From: an uncultured Burkholderiales bacterium
GTDB taxonomy: Bacteria; Pseudomonadota; Gammaproteobacteria; Burkholderiales; Burkholderiaceae_C
Direction: 5' to 3'
DNA length: 9,203 nucleotides
Assembly: GCA_903856995.1 (NCBI GenBank)
Contig: CAIODK010000022.1
Coordinates: 1 to 9,203, forward strand
Part shown: piece after piece, positions 1 to 7,498 of the stretch
Position numbering within the stretch: the stretch's first letter is position 1
How the letters are laid out: each line of letters starts with the position of its first letter
Translations under genes and position numbers: made by a program
The notes under the pieces: model-generated
The model's database searches: none
What the model saw: the letters and a program-made list of their open reading frames with translations, nothing else
What the model was told of the DNA's origin: nothing

Positions 1-866
1 AGCTCAGGCGCATCAGGTGAATCAGCAGGTACCACCTCGCGCGCGCGCTCCCAAAAACGCAGAGCCGAGCGGAAGTTCATCTCTGCATACGAGGCACTGC
101 CCGCCAAAAACAAGGCATTGAGGTGATGCGGGTCAGCGGTAAGAACACGCTGGATGACGGCCCAAGGCTCACCCGCAAAACTGCCCCCATTCTTTTGCGC
201 CAAAACTTCGGCACGTTCGATGGAGAGGTTGTCGTCGCGACTCAAGGCCAAGGCCTTGCCCAATGCCTCAGCCGACTCTTCAAAACGTCCGCGGGCGCGT
301 TGGACACGACCCAGCATGACCCAGCCCTCCATGCTGTTAGGTTCGTCTTGCAAACGACGGGTCAAGGCGGTGGCCATCTCGGTTAATTTTTCGGGTGTCA
401 CCTCAGTCGACGCGTTCACACCTTGCTGCAAGGCCAACGGGTCCAACGCGGCAGGCTCACCCAACACGCTGTACATCAAGAAGGAGGACACGGGCACCAC
501 AAACACCAGTAGGCCAATGGCCAACCAAGGTTTGTGCCAGATCACGGGCGCTGCAGGTGCGGCGTCCGGTACTGTGGCTTCAGGGTCGGCCCCCACATCG
601 GCGAGCAAACGTTGCGACAGCTCATCACGCGCTGCCTTGAGCTCTTCGTAGCTCAAGTTGCCCATCACGAATTCACGGTCCAACTCCACCAATTGGTCGC
701 GGTAGACCGCGGCATTGGCTTTGGCAGGGTTGTTGGCCGCTTCCGATTGATGTGCAGCGAGGCGTGCACCCTGTTGCGACCCACGCCAGAGCGCTGCGCA
801 TAACACGATCAAGACCAAGGCAATCAAAGCGATGGCCACATAAATAAAAACGAGTGAAGGGTTCAC
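1..866 (-). CDS. ccmI: Cytochrome c maturation protein CcmI (partial, 3' end outside window)
   Basis: CcmI is the inner-membrane chaperone that holds apocytochrome c for the CcmF/CcmH heme ligase. I see 288 codons. A membrane helix lies at about residues 5-26, followed by the family's cytoplasmic loop (YRDQLVELDRE near 55-65, then LSYEELKAARDEL near 71-83). A second helix lies at about 113-133. A periplasmic TPR-like part begins near 160 (GWVMLGRVQRARGRFEESAEAL, then DPHHLNALFLAG near 245-256). The start is GTG at 866-864. The same frame has a stop at 878-876, and the nearby ATG at 868-866 is followed at once by TGA in its own frame, so GTG is the only normal start. One base separates it from the ccmH stop. 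The Shine-Dalgarno is weak (AAAGA), so coupling to ccmH is likely. Identity is firm; the C-terminal TPR part is not visible. Confidence 0.93.
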   Translation of the reverse strand, partial: MNPSLVFIYVAIALIALVLIVLCAALWRGSQQGARLAAHQSEAANNPAKANAAVYRDQLVELDREFVMGNLSYEELKAARDELSQRLLADVGADPEATVPDAAPAAPVIWHKPWLAIGLLVFVVPVSSFLMYSVLGEPAALDPLALQQGVNASTEVTPEKLTEMATALTRRLQDEPNSMEGWVMLGRVQRARGRFEESAEALGKALALSRDDNLSIERAEVLAQKNGGSFAGEPWAVIQRVLTADPHHLNALFLAGSASYAEMNFRSALRFWERAREVVPADSPDAPE

Positions 867-867
867 A

Positions 868-1386
868 TCAATCTTTCAACAGTTGCTTGGCACGCGCACG
901 GTCATCGTCGCTCAACGCGGCAGGGGCTGGCAGGGCTCGACGCTGACGCAGGTACACGCCCAAAAACACGGCAGCCAACACCAACAACAAGAATGGGCCA
1001 AACCACAACACCCAAGTCAAAGGTTTGACCTCGGGGCGGTAGAGCACAAAGTCGCCATAGCGGGCGACAAGAAAGTCTTTGATTTCTTGGTCGCTCTTGC
1101 CTTCTCGAATCAACGCACGTACTTCGCGGCGCAAATCGTCTGCCAGCTCGGCATGTGACGACGCCAAGGATTCGTTTTGGCACACCAAGCAGCGCAACTC
1201 TTGCGAAATATCGATCAGACGCGCTTCGAGCTTGGGGTCTTCGGCCATCGGCGCTGCCTCGCGGCCTGCGCTCATCGGAGCGGCGACGCCAGACGTCGCT
1301 GTTTGAGCAGATGCCCAGCTTGGTACACCCAGCGCCCACACAGACGCACTGACGATCAGCGCCACACTAACTACAACACGCTTCAT
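868..1386 (-). CDS. ccmH: Cytochrome c maturation protein CcmH
   Basis: CcmH is a membrane-anchored thiol oxidoreductase facing the periplasm. It reduces the CXXCH cysteines of apocytochrome c together with CcmG and works with CcmF and CcmI in heme ligation. The protein has 172 residues. It has an N-terminal signal sequence ending near ASA at 25-27 and the family hallmark LRCLVCQN, with cysteines 66 and 69. The helical segment ELADDLRREVRALI and the motif ARYGDFVLYRP (about 98-108) follow, then one membrane helix at about 115-136 and a short charged tail. This is the single-domain short form, lacking the fused CcmI-like TPR domain of E. coli CcmH; that function is in the separate ccmI next door. 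The start ATG overlaps the ccmG stop by four bases (ATGA). A GGAG lies 11 bases upstream. Confidence 0.97.
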   Translation of the reverse strand: MKRVVVSVALIVSASVWALGVPSWASAQTATSGVAAPMSAGREAAPMAEDPKLEARLIDISQELRCLVCQNESLASSHAELADDLRREVRALIREGKSDQEIKDFLVARYGDFVLYRPEVKPLTWVLWFGPFLLLVLAAVFLGVYLRQRRALPAPAALSDDDRARAKQLLKD

Positions 1387-1961
1387 GACTTGTTCAACTC
1401 CGCAATCAAAGGCAATATTTTGTCGGCCAGCAACTCGGGTGTGACCACGCCCACGCGCTTGTAGCGAATCACACCTGCTTTGTCGATGATGTAGGTCTCT
1501 GGCACGCCGTACACGCCGTAGTGGATGCCCACGCGGCCATCGAGGTCCATGACCGAGGTCACATAGGGGTTGCCATGACGTTTGAGCCAGACTTGGCTAC
1601 GCTCACGCGCCAACGCCAACTTCACGTCAAACGGGGCTTTGTAGGCCTCGTCTTGCGGTTGAATTTCTTTGTAACTCAGCCCCACGATGGGCACTTGATT
1701 TTTTTCAGCGAAAGCCACCAGTACCGGGTGTTCTTCGCGGCATGCCACGCACCAAGTGGCCCACACGTTGAACATCCAAACCTTGCCCTTCATATCCGCC
1801 GGCGAAAACTTGGCATCCCCTGCGAGCGTGAACAAGCTGAACTCAGGCGCTGGCTTGTTGATCAACGGTGAGGGGATTTCCCGCGGGTCGCGCTTCAAGC
1901 CCACAGCCAAGAAACCTACCAAACCGATGAACAACACCAACGGGATCAGGACTTTTTTCAT
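1383..1961 (-). CDS. ccmG: Thiol:disulfide interchange protein CcmG (DsbE)
   Basis: CcmG is a membrane-tethered periplasmic thioredoxin-like reductant that keeps apocytochrome c (directly or through CcmH) reduced before heme attachment; it normally receives electrons from DsbD/CcdA. The protein has 192 residues. A membrane anchor lies at about 3-21. The thioredoxin fold carries the active site WATWCVACREEH (cysteines 71 and 74), and the cis-proline loop YGVPETYIID lies at 151-160. GNPY and DLDGRVGI, typical of CcmG, precede that loop. Between VGLSYKE and WLKRHG there are about 18 more residues than I recall in E. coli CcmG. I chose the ATG at 1961 because it overlaps the ccmF stop as ATGA and has a strong AGGAG nine bases upstream. 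A longer in-frame start at 2069 would lie deep inside ccmF and add a non-membrane extension. Confidence 0.97.
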   Translation of the reverse strand: MKKVLIPLVLFIGLVGFLAVGLKRDPREIPSPLINKPAPEFSLFTLAGDAKFSPADMKGKVWMFNVWATWCVACREEHPVLVAFAEKNQVPIVGLSYKEIQPQDEAYKAPFDVKLALARERSQVWLKRHGNPYVTSVMDLDGRVGIHYGVYGVPETYIIDKAGVIRYKRVGVVTPELLADKILPLIAELNKS

Positions 1962-3877
1962 TTGCGATATCTCCTGTCGAGCGCGGCCAAGATGCCACCC
2001 AACACCATCAGCAACACACCACCCCATAGCCAAGGCACGAACGGTTTGTAATAGACGCGCATGCTCCATTCGGTGCGCGCATCGTCCAGCGGGTCCCCGA
2101 GCGAGACATACAAATCGCGCATAAAACCCGAGTCAATGCCGGCTTCGGTCATGGGCATGGCCGACGAAAAGTAACGGCGCTTTTCGGGCTGCAACACTTC
2201 GATCACCTGCTCATTGCGTAGCACTTGCACATCGGCGCGCACAGCTTTGTAGTTGGGGCCGCGCACTTCGTCGAGTGAACTCAAACGGAAGGTGTAAGGC
2301 GCAATCGTCACCACATCACCGATGCGCATGCGCACATCACGCTCCACCTCGTAGCACTTCACACCCGTCACCCCGATGACCAAAACAGCCATGCCAAAGT
2401 GCGCGATGTGTTGCCCCCAAAACGATGTCCCGATGCGGCCTGGCTTGCTCAAACGCTGCAGCACTTGTTGCACCGTCCCCAAAGCCACCCAGCATCCCAA
2501 GAGCAAACCAAAGGCAGCACCGATCGACCAACCGCCCAAGGCGAAAGGTAACGTCAGGCCCAACACCACAGCACCTAGCGCCGTCCAACGCAGCTTGTGC
2601 GCGATCTCACGCAGATTCGCCTCACGCCAACGGGCGACAGAACCAGGCACCATCAAAAACACGGTCGGCACCAACAGCGGCGCAAACACCGCGTTGAAGT
2701 AAGGCGGACCAACAGACAGCTTGCCTAAGTTGAGCGCATCAATGATGAGTGGGTAAATCGTTCCCAACAACACGGCGGCCGTGGCGACCACCAGCAACAC
2801 GCTGTTGGCCAACAAGAACGATTCGCGCGACACCAGCTCCATGCGGCCACCCAGCGCCACGCGCGGCGCACGCCACGCGAACAAGGTGAGCGAAGCGCCC
2901 ACCACCACCGCCAAGAAGATCAACACAAACACGCCACGCTTAGGGTCAGATGCAAACGCGTGCACCGAGGTCAACACGCCTGAACGAACCAAGAACGTGC
3001 CGAGCAACGACAAGGAGAACGCGGCAATGGCCAGCAACACCGTCCAAGCTTTGAAACTGCCGCGCTTCTCGGTGACCATCAGCGAGTGAATCAATGCCGT
3101 GCCGACCAACCAAGGCATGAGCGAGGCGTTTTCCACCGGGTCCCAAAACCACCAGCCGCCCCAGCCGAGTTCGTAATACGCCCACCAAGACCCCAGGCCA
3201 ATGCCGAAGGTGAGGAATGTCCAAGCGATCACCGTCCAAGGGCGCGACCAACGCGCCCAAGCCGCATCCAAGCGACCGCTCATCAATGCGGACACCGCAA
3301 ACGCAAACGCCACAGCCATGCCCACGTAGCCCATGTAGAGCATCGGTGGGTGAATCACCAAACCGGGGTCTTGCAGCAACGGGTTCAAGTCGCGACCATC
3401 CATGGCGGCCGGCAACAAACGATCAAACGGATTCGATGTGGTCAAGATGAACAGCAAGAAGCCAACTGAAATCAAACCCAGCACACCAATTACCCGCGCC
3501 ACCATGTCCAGCGGCAAGCTACGCGAGAACAAAGCCACGGCCACCGACCACAAGGCCAGCAACAACACCCACAGCAAGAGCGAGCCTTCATGGCCGCCCC
3601 ACACCGCCGCAAACTGATACGGCTTGGGCAACAAGGAGTTGGAATGCTGCGACACATACAGCACCGAAAAATCATTGTTCAAAAAGGAAGCTGCTAAGGC
3701 ACCGAACGCAAAGGCGACCAACACAAATTGCAAAGCAGCCGCTGGGCGAGCCAAAGACTGCAGCGTGATTTGGACTTGTGGGTTGCGCACCAAAGTGCCC
3801 GTGATGGGCAACACCCCCTGCATCACCGCCACGACGGCCGCGAGCATGAGCGCGAAATTACCGATTTCTGGAATCAT
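1958..3877 (-). CDS. ccmF: Heme lyase subunit CcmF
   Basis: CcmF is the large polytopic membrane component of the cytochrome c heme ligase. It takes heme from holo-CcmE and attaches it to apocytochrome c together with CcmH and CcmI. The protein has 639 residues with many membrane helices, about the usual family length. The tryptophan-rich WWD domain is at about 238-257 (WGGWWFWDPVENASLMPW). Candidate heme-ligand histidines are H176 in VIHPPMLYMGYVG, H264 in ALIHSL and H306 in TSVHAFAS, plus H490/H493 in GQHIAHFG. A large periplasmic segment follows near 510-615, and the last membrane helix is near the C-terminus. The start ATG overlaps the ccmE stop as ATGA, and AAAGG lies six bases upstream. 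No disruption is seen. Confidence 0.98.
   Translation of the reverse strand: MIPEIGNFALMLAAVVAVMQGVLPITGTLVRNPQVQITLQSLARPAAALQFVLVAFAFGALAASFLNNDFSVLYVSQHSNSLLPKPYQFAAVWGGHEGSLLLWVLLLALWSVAVALFSRSLPLDMVARVIGVLGLISVGFLLFILTTSNPFDRLLPAAMDGRDLNPLLQDPGLVIHPPMLYMGYVGMAVAFAFAVSALMSGRLDAAWARWSRPWTVIAWTFLTFGIGLGSWWAYYELGWGGWWFWDPVENASLMPWLVGTALIHSLMVTEKRGSFKAWTVLLAIAAFSLSLLGTFLVRSGVLTSVHAFASDPKRGVFVLIFLAVVVGASLTLFAWRAPRVALGGRMELVSRESFLLANSVLLVVATAAVLLGTIYPLIIDALNLGKLSVGPPYFNAVFAPLLVPTVFLMVPGSVARWREANLREIAHKLRWTALGAVVLGLTLPFALGGWSIGAAFGLLLGCWVALGTVQQVLQRLSKPGRIGTSFWGQHIAHFGMAVLVIGVTGVKCYEVERDVRMRIGDVVTIAPYTFRLSSLDEVRGPNYKAVRADVQVLRNEQVIEVLQPEKRRYFSSAMPMTEAGIDSGFMRDLYVSLGDPLDDARTEWSMRVYYKPFVPWLWGGVLLMVLGGILAALDRRYRK
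1971..1975 (-). promoter_or_regulatory. Strong ribosome binding site of ccmG
   Basis: AGGAG on the minus strand lies nine bases before the ccmG ATG, inside the last codons of ccmF. It is the best Shine-Dalgarno match among the ccm junctions I read. It fixes the ccmG start at 1961 and may let ccmG be translated partly independently of ccmF. Confidence 0.7.
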
Positions 3878-4326
3878 GGATTGCCTTTGAGGGTCATCGC
3901 AGCTTTGGCTGCAGCAGCTTGGTCCATGGCGTGTTTGGCTTCGGGCGGCATGTAGTTTTCGTCATGCTTGGCCAACACCTCGCTGGCAACAAACAAACCG
4001 TCATCCCCCAGCTTGCCTTGGGACACCACGCCTTTACCTTCTTTGAACAAGTCGGGCAACAAGCCCACAAAAGTAACCGGCATTTCGTTGACGGTGTCGG
4101 TGATGACAAAACGCACGGTATTGCCATCGCGCACCACACTGCCCTCTTTCACCATACCGCCTGCGCGGAAGGTACGTCCCTTAGGCGCTTCGCCTTGGCT
4201 CACTTGGGTGGGGGTGAAGAAAAACACCAAATTGCTTTGGAAAGCGTTCAGCACAAAGGCAGCGGCAGCGCACAAAACCACAATGCCGGCAGCAATCATT
4301 GCAAATCGTTTGGTTCTAGGTTTCAT
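3874..4326 (-). CDS. ccmE: Periplasmic heme chaperone CcmE
   Basis: CcmE is anchored in the inner membrane, binds heme covalently through a histidine in the periplasm and passes it to CcmF. From the ATG at 4326 the protein has 150 residues. It has a basic N-terminus (MKPRTKR), a membrane helix at about 8-28 and a beta-barrel OB-fold domain (FRAGGMVKEGSV, VTFVGLLPDLFKEG, GVVSQGKL). The heme-binding motif LAKHDENYMPPE has His121 as the covalent ligand and Tyr125 as the usual axial ligand. This is the classical HxxxY type, not the CxxxY variant. The tail is alanine-rich. A GTG three bases earlier (4329) is also in frame; I prefer the ATG because it overlaps the ccmD stop by one base (TGATG), has GAGGA nine bases upstream, and gives the usual MKPR beginning. 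Confidence 0.96.
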   Translation of the reverse strand: MKPRTKRFAMIAAGIVVLCAAAAFVLNAFQSNLVFFFTPTQVSQGEAPKGRTFRAGGMVKEGSVVRDGNTVRFVITDTVNEMPVTFVGLLPDLFKEGKGVVSQGKLGDDGLFVASEVLAKHDENYMPPEAKHAMDQAAAAKAAMTLKGNP

Positions 4327-4517
4327 CACATCAAGTCCTCAACGGGTAATTGGGCCACAGCATATTCAGTCTGCAGCTGAGTCAGGGTTTGTCGATGCGC
4401 CCAGCGCGCTTGCAACACTTCGATCAAGATCAGGCCAGCGGTCACGCCCATACTGCCCCACACGTACACGGCATAGCCGCCCATCGCCCAAAACTGGCTC
4501 CAGCTTTCCCACCTCAT
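4326..4517 (-). CDS. ccmD: Heme exporter protein CcmD
   Basis: CcmD is a small inner-membrane protein that associates with CcmC and CcmE and helps release holo-CcmE from the CcmABCD complex. The protein has 63 residues, a usual length. The N-terminal segment WSQFWAMGGYAVYVWGSMG matches the family pattern (F..MGGYA.YVW). It is followed by one membrane helix to about residue 37 and a charged cytoplasmic tail. The start ATG at 4517-4515 overlaps the ccmC stop as ATGA, with GAGGTG five bases upstream. The open frame extends further upstream to 4721, but that part lies on top of ccmC and is a shadow. Confidence 0.93.
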   Translation of the reverse strand: MRWESWSQFWAMGGYAVYVWGSMGVTAGLILIEVLQARWAHRQTLTQLQTEYAVAQLPVEDLM

Positions 4518-5257
4518 GACGTCACCTCTTTGAGTTCGTGCACCCAAGCCGCATGGCTTTCGCGCTGCAAAATAAGCGTGCGCACACGGTACAGCACCAA
4601 GGCGATGGTGTAGGCCCAAAACGCCAAGGCCATAAGCAACATGCTCCACAGCATGACTTGCGCCATGCTCGATCCTTTGGTGAGCGACACCGAAGCACCT
4701 TGGTGCAAGGTGTTCCACCACTTCACCGAGAAATAAATGATGGGCACGTTGATAGCGCCCACGATGGCGATCAGTGCGCCGGCGCGGTCGCTGCGGCGTG
4801 TGTCGTCAATCGCTGACGTCAACGCGATGTAGCCGAGGTACAGGAAAAACAAAATCAGCTCAGAGGTCAGGCGCGCGTCCCACACCCACCAAGCCCCCCA
4901 CATGGGCTTACCCCAAAGCGCACCGGTCCACAACGACAAGAAGGCGAACAAAGCGCCAGTCGGGGCCAATGCGCGGGTCAACATGCCGGACAGGCGTGTG
5001 TTAAACGTCAGACCCAAGACACTCCAAAACGCCATGGCCAAATAAATGACCATCGACATCCACGACGCTGGCACGTGCACAAAGATGATGCGATAGCCCT
5101 CCCCTTGCTGAAAATCGGTGGGCGCGACCGCGAAGCCCAACCACATACCCGCCAGCATCAAGGCTGTCGCCAACCCCGCAAACCACGGCCATGCCTTGCC
5201 CGCCAAACCATAAAAGGTTTGCGGCGCCGCGTAGTAAAACCAGTTGATGTTTTTCAT
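4514..5257 (-). CDS. ccmC: Heme transporter/handling protein CcmC
   Basis: CcmC is a polytopic inner-membrane protein of the heme handling family. It presents heme to CcmE at the periplasmic face and is essential for forming holo-CcmE. The protein has 247 residues with six predicted membrane helices. The WWD domain is at about 119-134 (MWGAWWVWDARLTSEL). The two conserved periplasmic histidines are H61 in IIFVHVPASWMSM and H175 in WWNTLHQGAS. Both are in the expected places on either side of the WWD loop. It starts seven bases after the ccmB stop, with GGGA just upstream of the ATG. No oddities seen. Confidence 0.98.
   Translation of the reverse strand: MKNINWFYYAAPQTFYGLAGKAWPWFAGLATALMLAGMWLGFAVAPTDFQQGEGYRIIFVHVPASWMSMVIYLAMAFWSVLGLTFNTRLSGMLTRALAPTGALFAFLSLWTGALWGKPMWGAWWVWDARLTSELILFFLYLGYIALTSAIDDTRRSDRAGALIAIVGAINVPIIYFSVKWWNTLHQGASVSLTKGSSMAQVMLWSMLLMALAFWAYTIALVLYRVRTLILQRESHAAWVHELKEVTS
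4522..4528 (-). promoter_or_regulatory. Ribosome binding site of ccmD
   Basis: GAGGTGA on the minus strand, at the very end of ccmC, precedes the ccmD ATG at 4517. It decides the start of this small gene over longer in-frame starts inside ccmC. Confidence 0.6.
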
Positions 5258-5264
5258 AATCCCG

Positions 5265-5936
5265 TTATTCCAGCGCTATGCGCAAAGCAGCGGCACATGC
5301 AAATGGGCTAAAAAAAGCCGCAGGCAAGAGCATGGCCATCAAAATCGAAAAGTGCGCCTGAGCCCCCAAACCACTGGTTTGAGCCTCTACCGCACCGGCA
5401 CCAAACACCAGCACCGGCACAAACAAAGGCAACACCAACAGCGACAACAACACCCCACCGCCGCGCACGCCCAAGGTCAATGCGGCACCAATGCCACCCA
5501 CCAAAGACAAAATCGGCGTCCCCAACAACAGGGCCACTGTGAGAGTGAGCAAGGCATCGGCGGGCAAGTCAAACTGCAGTCCCAACACGGGGGCCAATAA
5601 TACCAACGGCACCCCAGACACCAGCCAATGCGCCAACAGTTTGGCGCTGATGAGTGAAGACATCGAAGCGGGAGACAACGCCATCTGCTCCAACGTCCCG
5701 TCGCGGTAATCGGCCTCAAACAAACGTTGCAAGGCCAACATGCTCGACAACAAAGCGCCCACCCACAACACACCAGGTGCAACGAGGCGCAAGGTCTTGA
5801 GTTCTGGGCCAATGCCCAGCGGGAACAAAGCAGCCACCACCACAAAGAAAAACACTGCCGTCAGCACCTCGCTCTTACGCCGCATGGCCAAAAGCAAGTC
5901 GCGCCGCAACACGGCCATGAAAGCTCGACTGTTCAT
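5265..5936 (-). CDS. ccmB: Heme exporter membrane protein CcmB
   Basis: CcmB is the membrane subunit of the CcmAB ABC transporter. With CcmC and CcmD it drives ATP-dependent release of heme-loaded CcmE. The protein has 223 residues, close to the family's usual 220. It has about six membrane helices, beginning near residue 24 after a basic stretch (RRDLLLAMRRKSE). The cytoplasmic motif LFEADYRDGTLEQM (72-85) is characteristic of CcmB, and LFVPVLVFGAGAVEA (171-185) is the usual membrane motif. The ATG at 5936 overlaps the ccmA stop as ATGA, and AAAGG lies seven bases upstream. A longer in-frame start at 6119 lies inside ccmA and adds an unrelated sequence, so I reject it. Confidence 0.97.
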   Translation of the reverse strand: MNSRAFMAVLRRDLLLAMRRKSEVLTAVFFFVVVAALFPLGIGPELKTLRLVAPGVLWVGALLSSMLALQRLFEADYRDGTLEQMALSPASMSSLISAKLLAHWLVSGVPLVLLAPVLGLQFDLPADALLTLTVALLLGTPILSLVGGIGAALTLGVRGGGVLLSLLVLPLFVPVLVFGAGAVEAQTSGLGAQAHFSILMAMLLPAAFFSPFACAAALRIALE

Positions 5937-6571
5937 GACACGCCTTTCAAACGGTAGGTTTGCACATCGACAGCCACCCCATCGGCGCGAACCAATGCCA
6001 CAGGTTGGTGGCTGGTGAACAACACCATTCCGCCATGGGCCACATGCTCGGCCAATAAGACACGCAACCCATCCACTGCTTGAGTGTCCAGTGCAACAAA
6101 GGGCTCGTCCAGCACCCACAGCGGGGCTTGGCTAGCCAGCAAACGCGCCAACGCGGTGCGGCGCTTTTGCCCTTGCGACATCACACGCAACGGCAAGTGC
6201 TCGCGGCCACGCAAGCCCATGCGAGCCAAGGCCACCAAGGCTTGCGTTTGTGTCAAGGTGCGCCCTGCCACCGCCGCATCAGACAGCAAATTCTCGACGG
6301 CTGTCAGTTCTTCTTTGAGCGACAAGCCGTGACCCAAATAAAACAACGCCGCGCGATACGCCGTTGCATGGTGTTGAATGGTTTGACCGTGCCAGCGCAC
6401 CTCACCCGAATCGGCAGGCGACAGGCCACACACGATGCGCAGCAGGCTGGTTTTACCCACGCCGTTGTCACCTTCTAAATGCAGGGCTTGCCCGGCCTGC
6501 AGGGTCAGGCTCACGTCGGTGAACAACGGCTTGTTGCCACGACTGCAGGAGAGTTGAGAAATGGACAACAT
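5933..6571 (-). CDS. ccmA: Cytochrome c biogenesis ABC transporter ATP-binding protein CcmA
   Basis: CcmA is the cytoplasmic ATPase paired with CcmB; ATP hydrolysis releases holo-CcmE from CcmC/CcmD. The protein has 212 residues, a compact ABC domain. Walker A is GDNGVGKT (34-41), the ABC signature region MSQGQKRRTALARL (131-144), Walker B LWVLDEP (151-157), followed by a D-loop-like VALD and the switch histidine H188 in FTSHQP. The signature begins MSQGQ where LSxGQ is usual, a conservative change. QKRR/QQRR after the signature is typical of CcmA. The start at 6571 lies three bases after the stop of the preceding acyltransferase-like gene. I see no good Shine-Dalgarno there, so translation may be coupled to that gene. 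Confidence 0.97.
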   Translation of the reverse strand: MLSISQLSCSRGNKPLFTDVSLTLQAGQALHLEGDNGVGKTSLLRIVCGLSPADSGEVRWHGQTIQHHATAYRAALFYLGHGLSLKEELTAVENLLSDAAVAGRTLTQTQALVALARMGLRGREHLPLRVMSQGQKRRTALARLLASQAPLWVLDEPFVALDTQAVDGLRVLLAEHVAHGGMVLFTSHQPVALVRADGVAVDVQTYRLKGVS

Positions 6572-6574
6572 GAC

Positions 6575-7498
6575 TTAAATGAACGTTCCCGCACAGGTCA
6601 GCACATCGCCGCCCGTGCTCATTTTGAACCGCGCAATGCCTGCGCTGCGCGTGGTGTTGACGCCGCCCAAATCGAGTTTTCGAACACCCCGCTCGCGCAG
6701 TGCCTCAATGCCTTTCCACAAAATCAAATTGTGGGCATGCAAGTCGCGGCCAACGTCACTGGTCCATCCCACTTGGTAGGTGGCGGCCTCGCCATGAATC
6801 AAAAACATCATGCCCGCCACGCGTTCACGCCCGACGTCAGCGCGCATCGTCAAAATCGTTTGGGTGGGTTGTTGCCTAGAGGGGACATACAAGTCAAAGA
6901 AGTGCAAGGGCAAGCCGTGCAAACCGCGTTGCTCGCGCTGCTGCATTTCGGCATCCAACAGCCAGCGGTATTGACCTGCGTTGGTGCCCACACGGTGAAC
7001 GGTCAGCTCAGAATTTTCGGCGCCGCCCAAGCGGTGACGCCAGCGTTTGTCCAGTTGCACACGCAACGCCTCCATCGACATCGTCACATCCAGCATCACC
7101 GTGCTGTGGCCCGTCATCACGCGACGCCATGGCGAAAGGCCCAGCTCAGGGCCTTGCGCTTCTTGCGGCGTCACAGCCACCACGCGCACGTTTTTCAAAG
7201 GAATGGTTTGTTTCAGAGCTTGGTAAACACGCGCCTTGTCTGCGCCCGACAGCGGCTGCAGCCAAACAGGTCCGAGCGAACACAAAGCCATGTTGGCCAA
7301 GCCACCAGCAAAGCGACGCACGATGAATTGGGCCAAAGCCACGGGCGCACCATCTTGCTCTACAGAGGCGCGCAACACGCCCACGCCCAAGGTCTTCATG
7401 CAAGCGCCATAGGCCCAGTCTTGCTGCAAGGGTGCTGCAGCAGCGGCATGGTGCGCGTCCCACTGGGTGTGGGTCAAGGTGTCCCAATTGACGTTCAT
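6575..7498 (-). CDS. FemAB/GNAT-type acyltransferase-like protein
   Basis: The 307-residue protein resembles the FemAB-like (BioF2-like) branch of the GNAT fold, whose members move aminoacyl or acyl groups; the substrate is unknown. Supporting features are QDWAYG near residue 26, a common entry motif of this branch. There is also a C-terminal GNAT-like block with a beta strand and VGWTSD, then LHAHNLILWKGIEALRERG, LDLGGVN and GIARFKMSTGG. No signal peptide or membrane helix is seen, so it should be cytoplasmic. I chose the ATG at 7498; the open frame goes on to a GTG at 7552, but that part overlaps the divergent gene and adds an unlikely N-terminus. GAGGA lies ten bases upstream. It ends three bases before ccmA and so heads the ccm operon. 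Membership in the fold is fairly sure; a role in cytochrome maturation is only suggested by position. Confidence 0.8.
   Translation of the reverse strand: MNVNWDTLTHTQWDAHHAAAAAPLQQDWAYGACMKTLGVGVLRASVEQDGAPVALAQFIVRRFAGGLANMALCSLGPVWLQPLSGADKARVYQALKQTIPLKNVRVVAVTPQEAQGPELGLSPWRRVMTGHSTVMLDVTMSMEALRVQLDKRWRHRLGGAENSELTVHRVGTNAGQYRWLLDAEMQQREQRGLHGLPLHFFDLYVPSRQQPTQTILTMRADVGRERVAGMMFLIHGEAATYQVGWTSDVGRDLHAHNLILWKGIEALRERGVRKLDLGGVNTTRSAGIARFKMSTGGDVLTCAGTFI

Noticed and set aside
123..651. Plus-strand open frames in the left 650 bases
   Set aside because: They are antisense shadows of ccmI, whose minus-strand translation has the family helices, YRDQL motif and TPR-like repeats.
1962..2069. 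Longer start for ccmG, inside ccmF
   Set aside because: It would put 36 unrelated residues before the membrane anchor; the ATG at 1961 has AGGAG and the ATGA overlap.
4518..4721. Longer start for ccmD, inside ccmC
   Set aside because: The added segment is a shadow of ccmC; the 63-residue product from 4517 has the proper CcmD length and ribosome site.
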